NCBI GenBank assembly: GCA_019636565.1
Contig: JAHBXG010000001.1
Location: 124,001-188,000 of the forward strand
Direction: 5' to 3'
Origin: Phycisphaeraceae bacterium
GTDB lineage: Bacteria > Planctomycetota > Phycisphaerae > Phycisphaerales > UBA1924
Length of the DNA: 64,000 bases
Numbering within the stretch: position 1 is the first letter of the stretch; every line of letters begins with the position of its first letter. The position numbers and the translations under genes are program-made. The notes below the pieces were generated by a model. The model saw only the letters and a list, made by a program, of their open reading frames with translations, had not been told where the DNA came from and did no database searches. Positions 52,758 through 60,269 of the stretch are shown here, in pieces.

Positions 52758-54059
52758 ATGAGCATTTTCCTTCATCCATTCGGCGCCGTCCGCGTGTTCC
52801 TGATCGGTGCCGGCATCGCGCTTTCAGCAAGCGCCGTACTGGCGTCACCGCCCGAGACCATCCGCGCCGTCGACTGCTCGTTTATTCCTCAAATCGAAAG
52901 CCTCGGCGGCGTCTTCCGCGATCAGGGACAACCCGTCGACCCTATCACCTTCTTCGCCGCCCATGGCGTCAACACCGTCCGCCTGCGCGCCTGGCACTCG
53001 CCTGCCGATGGCTTCTGCGGTACTGCCCAAACTCTCGCCCTCGCGCAGCGCATCCATGCGTCGGGAATGCGCATCCTGCTCGACTTCCACTACTCCGATT
53101 CCTGGGCCGATCCCGGCAAGCAATTCAAGCCCGCGGCGTGGTCTTCCCTCACTTTGCCGCAGCTCGTTGATGCCGTCGAGTCCTATTCCGCGCAGGTCGT
53201 TGGAGCGCTTGTCGCGCAGGGCACGCCACCCGACATTGTCCAGATCGGCAACGAGATTACCGCCGGAATGCTCTGGAATGAAGGAAAGATCTCTTTCTGG
53301 GGCGATCCGAACTGGCAGAGCCTCGCCGAGCTTCTCAAGGCCGGCGAGCGAGGCGTGCATGCCGCGGCGCCTTCCACGCTCATTATGCTCCACATCGATC
53401 GAGGTGGGGACAACGCGGGAACTCGCGCGTTCTTCGATCGCGCCGATCAATACGGCGTCCCCTACGACATGATCGGGCTCTCGTACTACCCATGGTGGCA
53501 CGGCACGCTCGACGACCTCCGCGTGAATCTCGAAGACACGGCTTCACGCTACGGCAAACCCGTACTCATCGCCGAGACCGCCTACCCGTGGTCGCTCGGC
53601 TGGGCGGATGGGCAGAACAACTTTGTCTGGCAGAGCTCACAATTGCTTCCCGGCTTCGATGCCACGGTACAGGGCCAGCGCGATTTCATTCTGACTCTCT
53701 TCGATCTTCAACGCCGAGTGTCCGGCGGCCGTGGCGCCGGCGTCTGCTACTGGGCTCCGGAGTTCGGCGCGTTCGCAGGGCTTCCCAGCCCCTGGGAAAA
53801 TCTTGCGGTGTTCGATTTCGGCGGCAATGCGCTCGATTCCTGGAGCGCGTTTTCGCCGTTCTGCGCTGGAGACCTGACCGCAGACCGGATCGTGGACGAT
53901 TCCGATTTCGTGCTATTTGCAAACGCGTACAACCTGCTGGATTGCGCGGATCCCGCAATGGCCTTCGGTTGTGCGGCCGATCTCAGCCTTGATGGCTTCG
54001 TCGACGACACGGACTTTGTACTGTTTGCCGCGGCGTACAACGAACTTGTTTGTCCGTGA
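52758..54059 (+). CDS. secreted GH53 endo-beta-1,4-galactanase with dockerin-like tail
   Basis: A 433-residue exported enzyme: signal peptide, then the GH53 TIM barrel with 'GVNTVRLRAWHSP', 'ILLDFHYSDSWADPGKQFKP', the acid/base segment 'VQIGNEITAGMLW', 'LSYYPWWHGTL' and the nucleophile segment 'VLIAETAYPW'. It cleaves beta-1,4-galactan of type I arabinogalactan. The C-terminal 70 residues are two EF-hand-like repeats ('DLTADRIVDDSDFVLFANAY', 'DLSLDGFVDDTDFVLFAAAY') ending 'LVCP'. The start is the ATG at 52758, directly behind a GTG at 52755, only 6 bases after the GH15 stop, so the two glycosidases are almost certainly one transcript. Confidence 0.93.
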   Translation: MSIFLHPFGAVRVFLIGAGIALSASAVLASPPETIRAVDCSFIPQIESLGGVFRDQGQPVDPITFFAAHGVNTVRLRAWHSPADGFCGTAQTLALAQRIHASGMRILLDFHYSDSWADPGKQFKPAAWSSLTLPQLVDAVESYSAQVVGALVAQGTPPDIVQIGNEITAGMLWNEGKISFWGDPNWQSLAELLKAGERGVHAAAPSTLIMLHIDRGGDNAGTRAFFDRADQYGVPYDMIGLSYYPWWHGTLDDLRVNLEDTASRYGKPVLIAETAYPWSLGWADGQNNFVWQSSQLLPGFDATVQGQRDFILTLFDLQRRVSGGRGAGVCYWAPEFGAFAGLPSPWENLAVFDFGGNALDSWSAFSPFCAGDLTADRIVDDSDFVLFANAYNLLDCADPAMAFGCAADLSLDGFVDDTDFVLFAAAYNELVCP

Positions 54060-54215
54060 GTCAGGCGGCGCGCAATCGCCTTGTGAGCGATCTTTCACAC
54101 ATCTCGCATCCGATAACACCTGCCTTCGACCGCTGGGTCTCCACATTTGTTCGGATAATTTCTCTTGACGATCAGTCGTTTGAACGGACAATGGCACCTC
54201 ATTGGAGGGTAACAG

Positions 54216-54593
54216 ATGCCGTCAAGACTGCTGGTCGTACTCGCATCCATTTCCGTGGTGGGTGCGAGCCACGCCGCTCGCGCGCAATCGCTCGTAGGGG
54301 CCCTGGTGCCGGAGACGGGTTCCAGCGGCACCGATCTGATCGTCATTGATCCGGCAACGGGCGCGCACGATGTGTACATGCGGGTGCCGCACGATACTAC
54401 GGGCACGCGAGTTCTCTACCACCTCACTTCGCTTCCAGACTGCAAGCTGGCGGCTTCGATGATTCGCGATATTGCTTCTGCAACTGTCTCATCCCAGTAC
54501 GTGCGAATCGACCTGAACGGCGATGGCGTTGTCGACGACTCCGATTTTACGCTGTTTGTTCAGGCGTACAACCGCCTGCTCTGCGGTGCATAA
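54216..54593 (+). CDS. small exported protein with one dockerin-like repeat, apparently an internally deleted paralogue of the next gene
   Basis: A 125-residue protein: signal peptide ('LLVVLASISVVGASHAARA'), about 65 residues that align with the N-terminus of the next protein ('DLIVIDPATGAHDVYM' against 'NLFVLDPGSGAHLPYM'; 'VLYHLTSLPDCKLAASM' against 'RFLAALPDNTLVGSL'), then directly a single 'DLNGDGVVDDSDFTLFVQAY' repeat ending 'NRLLCGA'. The next protein has about 270 more residues between the same two landmarks. GGAGGG lies 6 bases before the ATG, so it is well set up for translation. Function unknown. Confidence 0.85.
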   Translation: MPSRLLVVLASISVVGASHAARAQSLVGALVPETGSSGTDLIVIDPATGAHDVYMRVPHDTTGTRVLYHLTSLPDCKLAASMIRDIASATVSSQYVRIDLNGDGVVDDSDFTLFVQAYNRLLCGA

Positions 54594-54650
54594 CAAGACC
54601 CCGGGGCTCCGCTCGAGTTCTAGAAAACTTCCCCAACCGAAAGGTCCCGA

Positions 54651-55892
54651 ATGCGACTTGATTCTCGTGCTCTCGCCTTCCTCGTCGCGCTCGCCGGCGC
54701 ATCCGCCTCTGTCCAGGCGCAGACCATGATCGCTTCGAGCCCTACAAGCGGCACAAGCGTCAACCTGTTCGTCCTCGATCCCGGCAGCGGCGCACACCTT
54801 CCTTACATGACCGTCACAGTCCCGGCGGGGCGGGAACTCCGCTTCCTTGCCGCGCTTCCCGACAACACGCTCGTCGGTTCGCTCTACGAAATTGGAAACG
54901 CCAACGCATCGTCTCTGCTCCTGAAAATCGATCCGCGCACAGGCATTTCGACGGCGATGTCCTACGGTCCTCCGCTCGATGCTCTCTACGAAGAAGGAAT
55001 GGATTACTCGCCGCGGCACAACGCGCTGCTCGTCGGCTTCGGCGCAGCGGGGACCTTCGGCACCAATCGCCTCGCGCTCGTGAATCCATCGAACGGCGCG
55101 GTCCTTTCGTCGACCGGGGTTCTCGCCGGAATTGACGACCTCGACTACATCGCGAGTTCTCCGACCATGGACCTCGTCTTTGATCTGAACGGGCCCTCGG
55201 ATCCACGCGTAAAAAACCTCACGACGCTCATGCCAAATCCGACCTTTGGTGCGTTCGCATCGCCTCCGAGCAAGGCGACCTCTTTCGACACCGCCATCAA
55301 CCCCTCGAACGGGGACGTCTGGTTCGTTGATGGCGATGGCACCCGGATCGTCAAACTGGTCGGCAATGCCTATGTCAGCGGCCCCATGTTGACCGATGGC
55401 GCAAAGGCCCGCGGCCTTGCCTTTGCGTATTTGCCGCCCCGCGCCCTCACGCAGCAGTACTCCGGAATCTGCCCGGGACACAGCACCACAATCCACGTCG
55501 TCGGCGTCGGCACACCCCCGTTCACATATCAGTGGTACAAGGGCGCCGCACTGATCGACCCAAGCGTCACCCCATCCGCCGCGACAACTTCACTCCTTGT
55601 CAACGCAAACGCGGATGGCGAAGGCAACTACCACTGCGTCATCTCGAACGACTACGGAGCATTCACGTCGCCCGACATTCCTTTTTCGGTGTGTCGCTCC
55701 GACTTCAACTGCGATGCCCTCGTGAACGACCAGGACTTCACCGTCTTTGCTGTCGGATACAACATCCTCGACTGCGCCGATCCGACCATGCCCCCTGCCT
55801 GTCCCGCCGACTTGAACCTCGACGGGGTAGTGGACGATGCTGACTTCATGCTCTTCGTGCAAGCGTACAACCGCCTGCTCTGCAGTTTGTGA
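54651..55892 (+). CDS. exported protein with Ig-like domain and double dockerin-like tail
   Basis: A 413-residue protein with signal peptide ('LAFLVALAGASASVQAQ'), a region of about 250 residues that looks like a beta-propeller ('FVLDPGSGAHLPYMTV', 'LLKIDPRTGISTAMSYG', 'LVFDLNGPSDPRV', 'INPSNGDVWFVDGDGTRIV'), an Ig-like domain ('VGTPPFTYQWYKGAALI', 'GNYHCVISNDYG') and two repeats ('DFNCDALVNDQDFTVFAVGY', 'DLNLDGVVDDADFMLFVQAY') ending 'NRLLCSL'. The first repeat lacks the usual Gly after Asp. It follows the small paralogue by 57 bases. Binding or structural role only, as no catalytic motif is seen. Confidence 0.87.
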   Translation: MRLDSRALAFLVALAGASASVQAQTMIASSPTSGTSVNLFVLDPGSGAHLPYMTVTVPAGRELRFLAALPDNTLVGSLYEIGNANASSLLLKIDPRTGISTAMSYGPPLDALYEEGMDYSPRHNALLVGFGAAGTFGTNRLALVNPSNGAVLSSTGVLAGIDDLDYIASSPTMDLVFDLNGPSDPRVKNLTTLMPNPTFGAFASPPSKATSFDTAINPSNGDVWFVDGDGTRIVKLVGNAYVSGPMLTDGAKARGLAFAYLPPRALTQQYSGICPGHSTTIHVVGVGTPPFTYQWYKGAALIDPSVTPSAATTSLLVNANADGEGNYHCVISNDYGAFTSPDIPFSVCRSDFNCDALVNDQDFTVFAVGYNILDCADPTMPPACPADLNLDGVVDDADFMLFVQAYNRLLCSL

Positions 55893-56301
55893 TCTTCGAA
55901 TGAATTGACAATTCCAGAAAGTCCAAGCCGATCGTGCGCGCCACTCCTGTTGAAAACGTCCGCGTTTGAATCCGAAGCCGACCACAGAAACCGCATCCAT
56001 AACCCCGGTCGAACCACGCGTCCACCTCCGCAGACGCCCCGGCCTGGCTCGATGAATTTGGCCGCGGCTCGCGGATAGGGATGATTTCAATTGCCGAGCC
56101 GCGGCCCACGACGCACGGGCTTCCTCTGAACGCCGTCCAACCCGATACATGCGGTACTTGACACTCCCGTTATGATCTCTGCATCGAGGTGTCATGCTGC
56201 TTGCCCGCAGGGGGCCAGATGAATCCGCGATCGTTCGCGGTTTCGAGGACGTTGCTCGCATGCAACCAGTTTCTCGATCCGTAACCGCCCGGAGTCATCG
56301 A
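55893..56301 (+). other. intergenic region without a convincing gene
   Basis: 409 bases between two exported-protein genes. A TTGACA near 56158 is followed by TATGAT only 7 bases later, too close for a normal promoter. The next gene's GGAG ribosome site is at the right end. No RNA gene or repeat was seen. Confidence 0.5.
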
Positions 56302-57051
56302 ATGAACGCGCGCCCAGCACTTATCCGGCTTGCAGCAACTACAGCCACTTTCTGCGCCTCGACCACGCTCGCCCAAAACATGCTGACCAACCCCAGCTTT
56401 GAAAGCGGCCCAACCGTCGCGGGCACCTTTCTCGCGCTCAACGCCGGCTCCACCGCCATGCCCGGCTGGATCGTCACGCGCGGTCAGATCGACATCGTCA
56501 CAACCGGCTGGCAGCAGATCGATGGTCTGCGCAGCCTCGATCTCAACGGCTCTCCCGGGTCCGGTGGTGTAGCGCAAACCTTTCCCACCACCATCAACCG
56601 CGACTACACCATCTCCTTCTACGTTGCCGGCAACGCGGGCGCCGCCCCCGCGATCAAGACCATGTGGGTCACCGTCGCCGGCCAAACCGCCGGTGTCCAG
56701 TTCGACAACACCGGTACCAGCAACGCCAACATGAAATGGACCAAGTACATCTACGGCTTCCGCGCTGTTTCCTCCAACAGCACGCTCGAGTTCTACAGCG
56801 GCAACCCGAGCAGCTTTGGCGGGCCCGCGCTGGACGATGTGGTTGTGCGCCCCGGCAACTGCCTCGCCGATCTCAATTACGATGGATATGTTGACGACGC
56901 CGACTTTGTTGCGTTCGTGACCGCGTACGAACAGGTCTTCTGCTCCAGCGGTTTCCCCGGTTGCGCCGGCGATTTCAATTTCGACGCCGTCATCGACGAT
57001 GCGGACTTTGTGATCTTTGTCGTTGCGTACAACCAGTTGCTCTGCTCCTAG
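56302..57051 (+). CDS. exported DUF642/choice-of-anchor-like protein with double dockerin-like tail
   Basis: A 249-residue protein. After the signal peptide ('ATTATFCASTTLAQ') comes 'NMLTNPSFESGP', the typical opening of DUF642-like carbohydrate-binding galactose-binding-fold domains, with 'GWIVTRGQIDIVTTGWQQIDGLRSLDLNG'-like and 'FRAVSSNSTLEFYS' strands. The tail has 'DLNYDGYVDDADFVAFVTAY' and 'DFNFDAVIDDADFVIFVVAY', with Cys bracketing and the end 'LLCS'. ATG 56302 follows GGAG by 7 bases; an open frame upstream is not coding. Probably binds a surface polymer. Confidence 0.87.
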   Translation: MNARPALIRLAATTATFCASTTLAQNMLTNPSFESGPTVAGTFLALNAGSTAMPGWIVTRGQIDIVTTGWQQIDGLRSLDLNGSPGSGGVAQTFPTTINRDYTISFYVAGNAGAAPAIKTMWVTVAGQTAGVQFDNTGTSNANMKWTKYIYGFRAVSSNSTLEFYSGNPSSFGGPALDDVVVRPGNCLADLNYDGYVDDADFVAFVTAYEQVFCSSGFPGCAGDFNFDAVIDDADFVIFVVAYNQLLCS

Positions 57052-57086
57052 TTCATTGCCCTACTTCCAATTTCGGGAGCGCCCGG

Positions 57087-58355
57087 ATGAAATCTCGATC
57101 CTTTGCGGCCCTGTTTCCGCTTCTCGCAAGCGCCTTGGCGTCCGCCCAGCACTATTCACTCCGAATGATCGAGCCCATCCCCGATCGCTCGCACGATCAG
57201 TCGTACGCCAATGGTGTCGACGCCGCAGGAAATGCCGTAGGAGGGTCCTTTTCCTCCACGAACGCCACGGTCGGAATCGGACTCGTCAGACTCGTGGACG
57301 GATCTCAACAAGCCATGGGAACCCTTGCCGATTGCTTTCCCTACGGCGGCAGCGGCATCAGTGCCGTTAGCCCGGGCGGAAAAATCGCCGCCACGACGTC
57401 CTCCATCTGCGGCGGCTTCTCCTTTGCCGCGACCGGTTCGGTGTTGAATCCAGCGGAATACGTCACCTACGGGCCGCTCCCCGGCGGCGGCGATTGCGCC
57501 GCTTACGACGCCAATGAAGATTCTGTCGTGGGATGGAGCAACCTCGCCACCGGCTGCGGTGGCTTCCTCTGCATCCAGACCACCGCCCGAGCAATGAAAT
57601 GGCCCGCCAACGGTCCGGCCATCGAACTTCCGATTTCCAACTTCGTTGTCGCAATCGCCAGCGGTGTAAACCCCGCAGGCACGATTGTCGGCCGCGCTTA
57701 TACCGCCTCCGATTCCACAGCGGCCGTCGCCGTCCGATGGGATTCGGATTTTTCTGTTCCGACGACACTCCCCGCCGTGAACGGAACCTTCGGTGACGCC
57801 GAGAAAATCTCCGATTCCGGCGTCGTGGTGGGCCAGTCGGCCGTTGGTGCCGAACGCCATGCCACCCTTTGGAACGGCACATCACCCGTTGATCTGGGTA
57901 CGCTCCCGGGCGACGCCTTCAGCATCGCCTACGACGTGGATGATTACCGCGGCATTGTCGGCTATTCCAAACTCAATGCCGATGCCACTGCCAGCACCGC
58001 CGTGCTCTGGCGCGACGGACAGACGCTCGACCTCAACACCCTCCTCACCGATGCGGGAGGAGTCGTCCTCACCAGCGCGAACGGCATCAACTCAAACGGT
58101 TGGATCGCGGCGAACGGAATCTACGAGGGAAAAGTCCGCGGCTTCATCCTCGTGCCCTGCCCGGGCGATCTCAACGGCGACGACGTTGTTGATGACGCCG
58201 ATTTCTCGATCTTCGTCTTTGCTTACAACACACTCGACTGCGCCGATCCGGCCATGCCGCCCGGTTGCCCGTCCGATCTCAATCGTGACGGCTTTGCGGA
58301 CGATTCCGACTTCGTCCTCTTCGTCGCCGCGTACAACCAGTTGCTCTGCCCCTGA
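57087..58355 (+). CDS. exported HAF-repeat protein with double dockerin-like tail
   Basis: A 422-residue protein with signal peptide ('SFAALFPLLASALASAQ'), then a series of short 'HAF'-type repeats of about 40-50 residues ('ANGVDAAGNAVGGS', 'ISDSGVVVGQSAVGAERHATLW', 'DLGTLPGDAFSIAYDVDD', 'GIVGYSKLNADATASTAVLW'), and two repeats of the shared tail ('DLNGDDVVDDADFSIFVFAY', 'DLNRDGFADDSDFVLFVAAY') ending 'NQLLCP'. HAF repeats are known from extracellular proteins of unclear function. ATG 57087 has GGGAG upstream; the gap to the previous gene is only 35 bases. Confidence 0.88.
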   Translation: MKSRSFAALFPLLASALASAQHYSLRMIEPIPDRSHDQSYANGVDAAGNAVGGSFSSTNATVGIGLVRLVDGSQQAMGTLADCFPYGGSGISAVSPGGKIAATTSSICGGFSFAATGSVLNPAEYVTYGPLPGGGDCAAYDANEDSVVGWSNLATGCGGFLCIQTTARAMKWPANGPAIELPISNFVVAIASGVNPAGTIVGRAYTASDSTAAVAVRWDSDFSVPTTLPAVNGTFGDAEKISDSGVVVGQSAVGAERHATLWNGTSPVDLGTLPGDAFSIAYDVDDYRGIVGYSKLNADATASTAVLWRDGQTLDLNTLLTDAGGVVLTSANGINSNGWIAANGIYEGKVRGFILVPCPGDLNGDDVVDDADFSIFVFAYNTLDCADPAMPPGCPSDLNRDGFADDSDFVLFVAAYNQLLCP

Positions 58356-58456
58356 TGCAACCGGGCTCCGATGAGTCGGGCCATTCGCGCTTCCACACGT
58401 TTGGCCCGCCAAAAACCCCGAAGAAACTCCGCTATTTCGGCGCACTCCGCAACAAA

Positions 58457-58486
58457 TTGTCGCGGCAGACATCTGTTTCTGATAAA
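58457..58486 (+). promoter_or_regulatory. possible promoter within the exported-protein cluster
   Basis: TTGTCG (4 of 6) and GATAAA (4 of 6) separated by 18 bases. It would drive the tiny frame at 58544 and the 58790 gene. Weak call. Confidence 0.3.
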
Positions 58487-58543
58487 CTTTCTCTGCACGC
58501 GAGCCGCACGCGCCGCCCCTTCACGCTCTTCAAAGGACTTCAG

Positions 58544-58651
58544 ATGTGGAACTTCACCATGCGTCGCCTTTTCGTCTCTGCTCTTGCGATCGACCCCGCC
58601 GGCGGCACGCTCATCCGCCCCGGCTCACTTGGCGTCGCGGGCACATTCTGA
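58544..58651 (+). CDS. 35-residue open frame, possible leader peptide or gene remnant
   Basis: ATG with AAAGGAC 6 bases upstream. The product begins 'MWNFTMRRLFVSALAIDPAG', like a truncated signal peptide, and ends after 35 residues. A second ATG at 58559 gives a 30-residue version. It may be a decayed exported-protein gene cut short, or a short leader. No homologue is recognised. Confidence 0.3.
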   Translation: MWNFTMRRLFVSALAIDPAGGTLIRPGSLGVAGTF

Positions 58652-58684
58652 CCTGCAAATGACGACGATTGCGTCTCGCACGGT

Positions 58685-58703
58685 CCGAAAACCACGTTTT
58701 CGG
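58685..58703 (+). terminator. small hairpin, possible terminator
   Basis: CCGAAAAC, loop CAC, GTTTTCGG, then CTCTTTCTG: a perfect 8-bp stem followed by a T-containing but not pure T-run. It comes 33 bases after the tiny frame. Confidence 0.35.
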
Positions 58704-58789
58704 CTCTTTCTGACGCCACTTGCCTTCAACTTCGTGCTTGTCGTTCGGCAACTCAATCGCGACAATCTTGACCCAGGAGATCTTGTTCC

Positions 58790-60223
58790 ATGCTGAGTGC
58801 TCTTCGTTGCGTCCACCCTCTCGCGATCCTCACCACACTCGCTCTGGTTGCCCCATTCGGACTCGGCGCACCTCGGGCGTCCGCGGCCGTTTCGGTCTAC
58901 GGAGTCGCTCCGATCCGCTGGGGCCTCGTCGACGGCGCGATCGGCGTCGGCAACGCAACCGTGGAGGACTTCGAAGATCTGAATCTCGCCCCCGGCTTGC
59001 AGGTGTTCTGGGAATCTCCGGCGGGGAACTTCGGCCCGACTTCCACGCTACCCAATGTGTTCAATCCGAACACCGACGACGCCTTCGGCAGCGCGTTCAT
59101 CGGCGGAAACTACGACGGCACGCGCTGCCTGCTCAACACCCGGACGAACAAGCCTTTCAACTACAGCGACTCGCCCAGCTACGGCGATGTCACTTTTCTT
59201 TTCAGCCCGCCCGTCAGGCTCGCGGCGTTCAGCGTCCACCAAAATGAGACCGACTTGGGACTCATTGTCAACGGGATAGACCTCGGCAAACTGAGCTCGC
59301 TCACCGGCCTTGCTCCCAACGGAGCGAAATACGGCTACATCCTCGTCAAGGCCGACGGCGCCGACACCATTTCATCGATCAAGATCAAAAACGGATCGGT
59401 GCCTTCGGGCGACGGCTTCACCTTCGATCACGTCGCCTTCAGCGTCGATCCCGCGCCTTCGCTTCAAATCAGCGGATTCGGGCCTTCTTACTGGGGCATC
59501 GACAACTCTTCGCTCGGCGTTGCCAATGCCGTCTTCGAGAACTTCGAGGATGCGACGCTCATACCAGGGCTTTCGGTTTCCTGGGAAGCACCCGCCGGCA
59601 ACTTCGCCCCGAGCAACACGCTCCCCCACCTCTTCAACCCAACCAGCGACGACGCCTTCGGCACCGCATTCATCGGAGGTGTCTGGGACGGCACGCACTG
59701 CCTCGTCAGCGGGCGCGGTAATCAGTCGTTCAACTACAGCGCCGGCACGAACTGGGGCGACATCGTCTTCCACTTCAACCCCGCTCAGCAGCGGGTCGGA
59801 TTCAGCGTGCAGCAGATGGAAGGCCCGACACGCATCATCGTGAACGAGCGCGATATCGGCGACTTCGCTTCCCTCTCGGGCCTCTCGCAGAACAGCAACC
59901 GCCAGGGCTTTTTCCGCGTGAAAGCCCTCGACGGATCGAGTATTTCCTCGATCCGCTTCGCCAATACCCGCGTGGGGGTGTTTGGCGACGGCATCGCGTT
60001 CGATCACCTGACTCTCGGAGGCCGCTGCCTTCAAGACCTGAACAACGATGAATTGGTCGATGACTCCGACTTTGTGATCTTCATCAATGAATACAACATC
60101 CTCGACTGTGCCGACCCTGAGATTCCTGTCGGCTGTCCGGCAGATTTCAATGCCGATGGAATTGTCGACGATGCCGACTTCGTCATCTTCGTCGTCGGCT
60201 ACAACACCCTGCTCTGCCCATGA
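58790..60223 (+). CDS. exported protein with two tandem ~190-residue domains and double dockerin-like tail
   Basis: A 477-residue protein. After a signal peptide ('ILTTLALVAPFGLGAPRASA') it contains two copies of one domain (about residues 36-226 and 227-420) that align throughout: 'WGLVDGAIGVGNATVEDFED' with 'WGIDNSSLGVANAVFENFED', 'DDAFGSAFIGGNYDGTRCL' with 'DDAFGTAFIGGVWDGTHCL', 'PSYGDVTFLFSPP' with 'TNWGDIVFHFNPA'. The pattern is beta-rich and lectin-like; I do not know the family. The C-terminus has 'DLNNDELVDDSDFVIFINEY' and 'DFNADGIVDDADFVIFVVGY' and ends 'TLLCP'. AGGAG lies 9 bases before the ATG. Confidence 0.87.
   Translation: MLSALRCVHPLAILTTLALVAPFGLGAPRASAAVSVYGVAPIRWGLVDGAIGVGNATVEDFEDLNLAPGLQVFWESPAGNFGPTSTLPNVFNPNTDDAFGSAFIGGNYDGTRCLLNTRTNKPFNYSDSPSYGDVTFLFSPPVRLAAFSVHQNETDLGLIVNGIDLGKLSSLTGLAPNGAKYGYILVKADGADTISSIKIKNGSVPSGDGFTFDHVAFSVDPAPSLQISGFGPSYWGIDNSSLGVANAVFENFEDATLIPGLSVSWEAPAGNFAPSNTLPHLFNPTSDDAFGTAFIGGVWDGTHCLVSGRGNQSFNYSAGTNWGDIVFHFNPAQQRVGFSVQQMEGPTRIIVNERDIGDFASLSGLSQNSNRQGFFRVKALDGSSISSIRFANTRVGVFGDGIAFDHLTLGGRCLQDLNNDELVDDSDFVIFINEYNILDCADPEIPVGCPADFNADGIVDDADFVIFVVGYNTLLCP
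58895..60020 (+). repeat. intragenic duplication, two units of about 573 bp
   Basis: The two domains of the 58790 protein start at about 58895 and 59468, a shift of 573 bases or 191 codons. Amino-acid positions match well and DNA less so, which points to an established rather than fresh duplication. Confidence 0.75.
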
Positions 60224-60269
60224 TCGCCCGACACGCTCTTCCCCGCGCCGATTCGTACAGGACGCACTC

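Larger units (their letters stand above)
58356..58789 (+). other. 434-base gap with a promoter-like pair, a tiny open frame and a hairpin
   Basis: Separates two cluster genes. It contains the promoter-like boxes at 58457-58486, a 35-codon frame at 58544-58651 with a good ribosome site, and an 8-bp hairpin at 58685-58703. It may be the remains of another exported-protein gene or a leader region for the next gene. Confidence 0.5.

Noticed and set aside
56158..56176. TTGACA and TATGAT close together as a promoter
   Set aside because: Only 7 bases separate the boxes; sigma70 spacing needs about 16-18.
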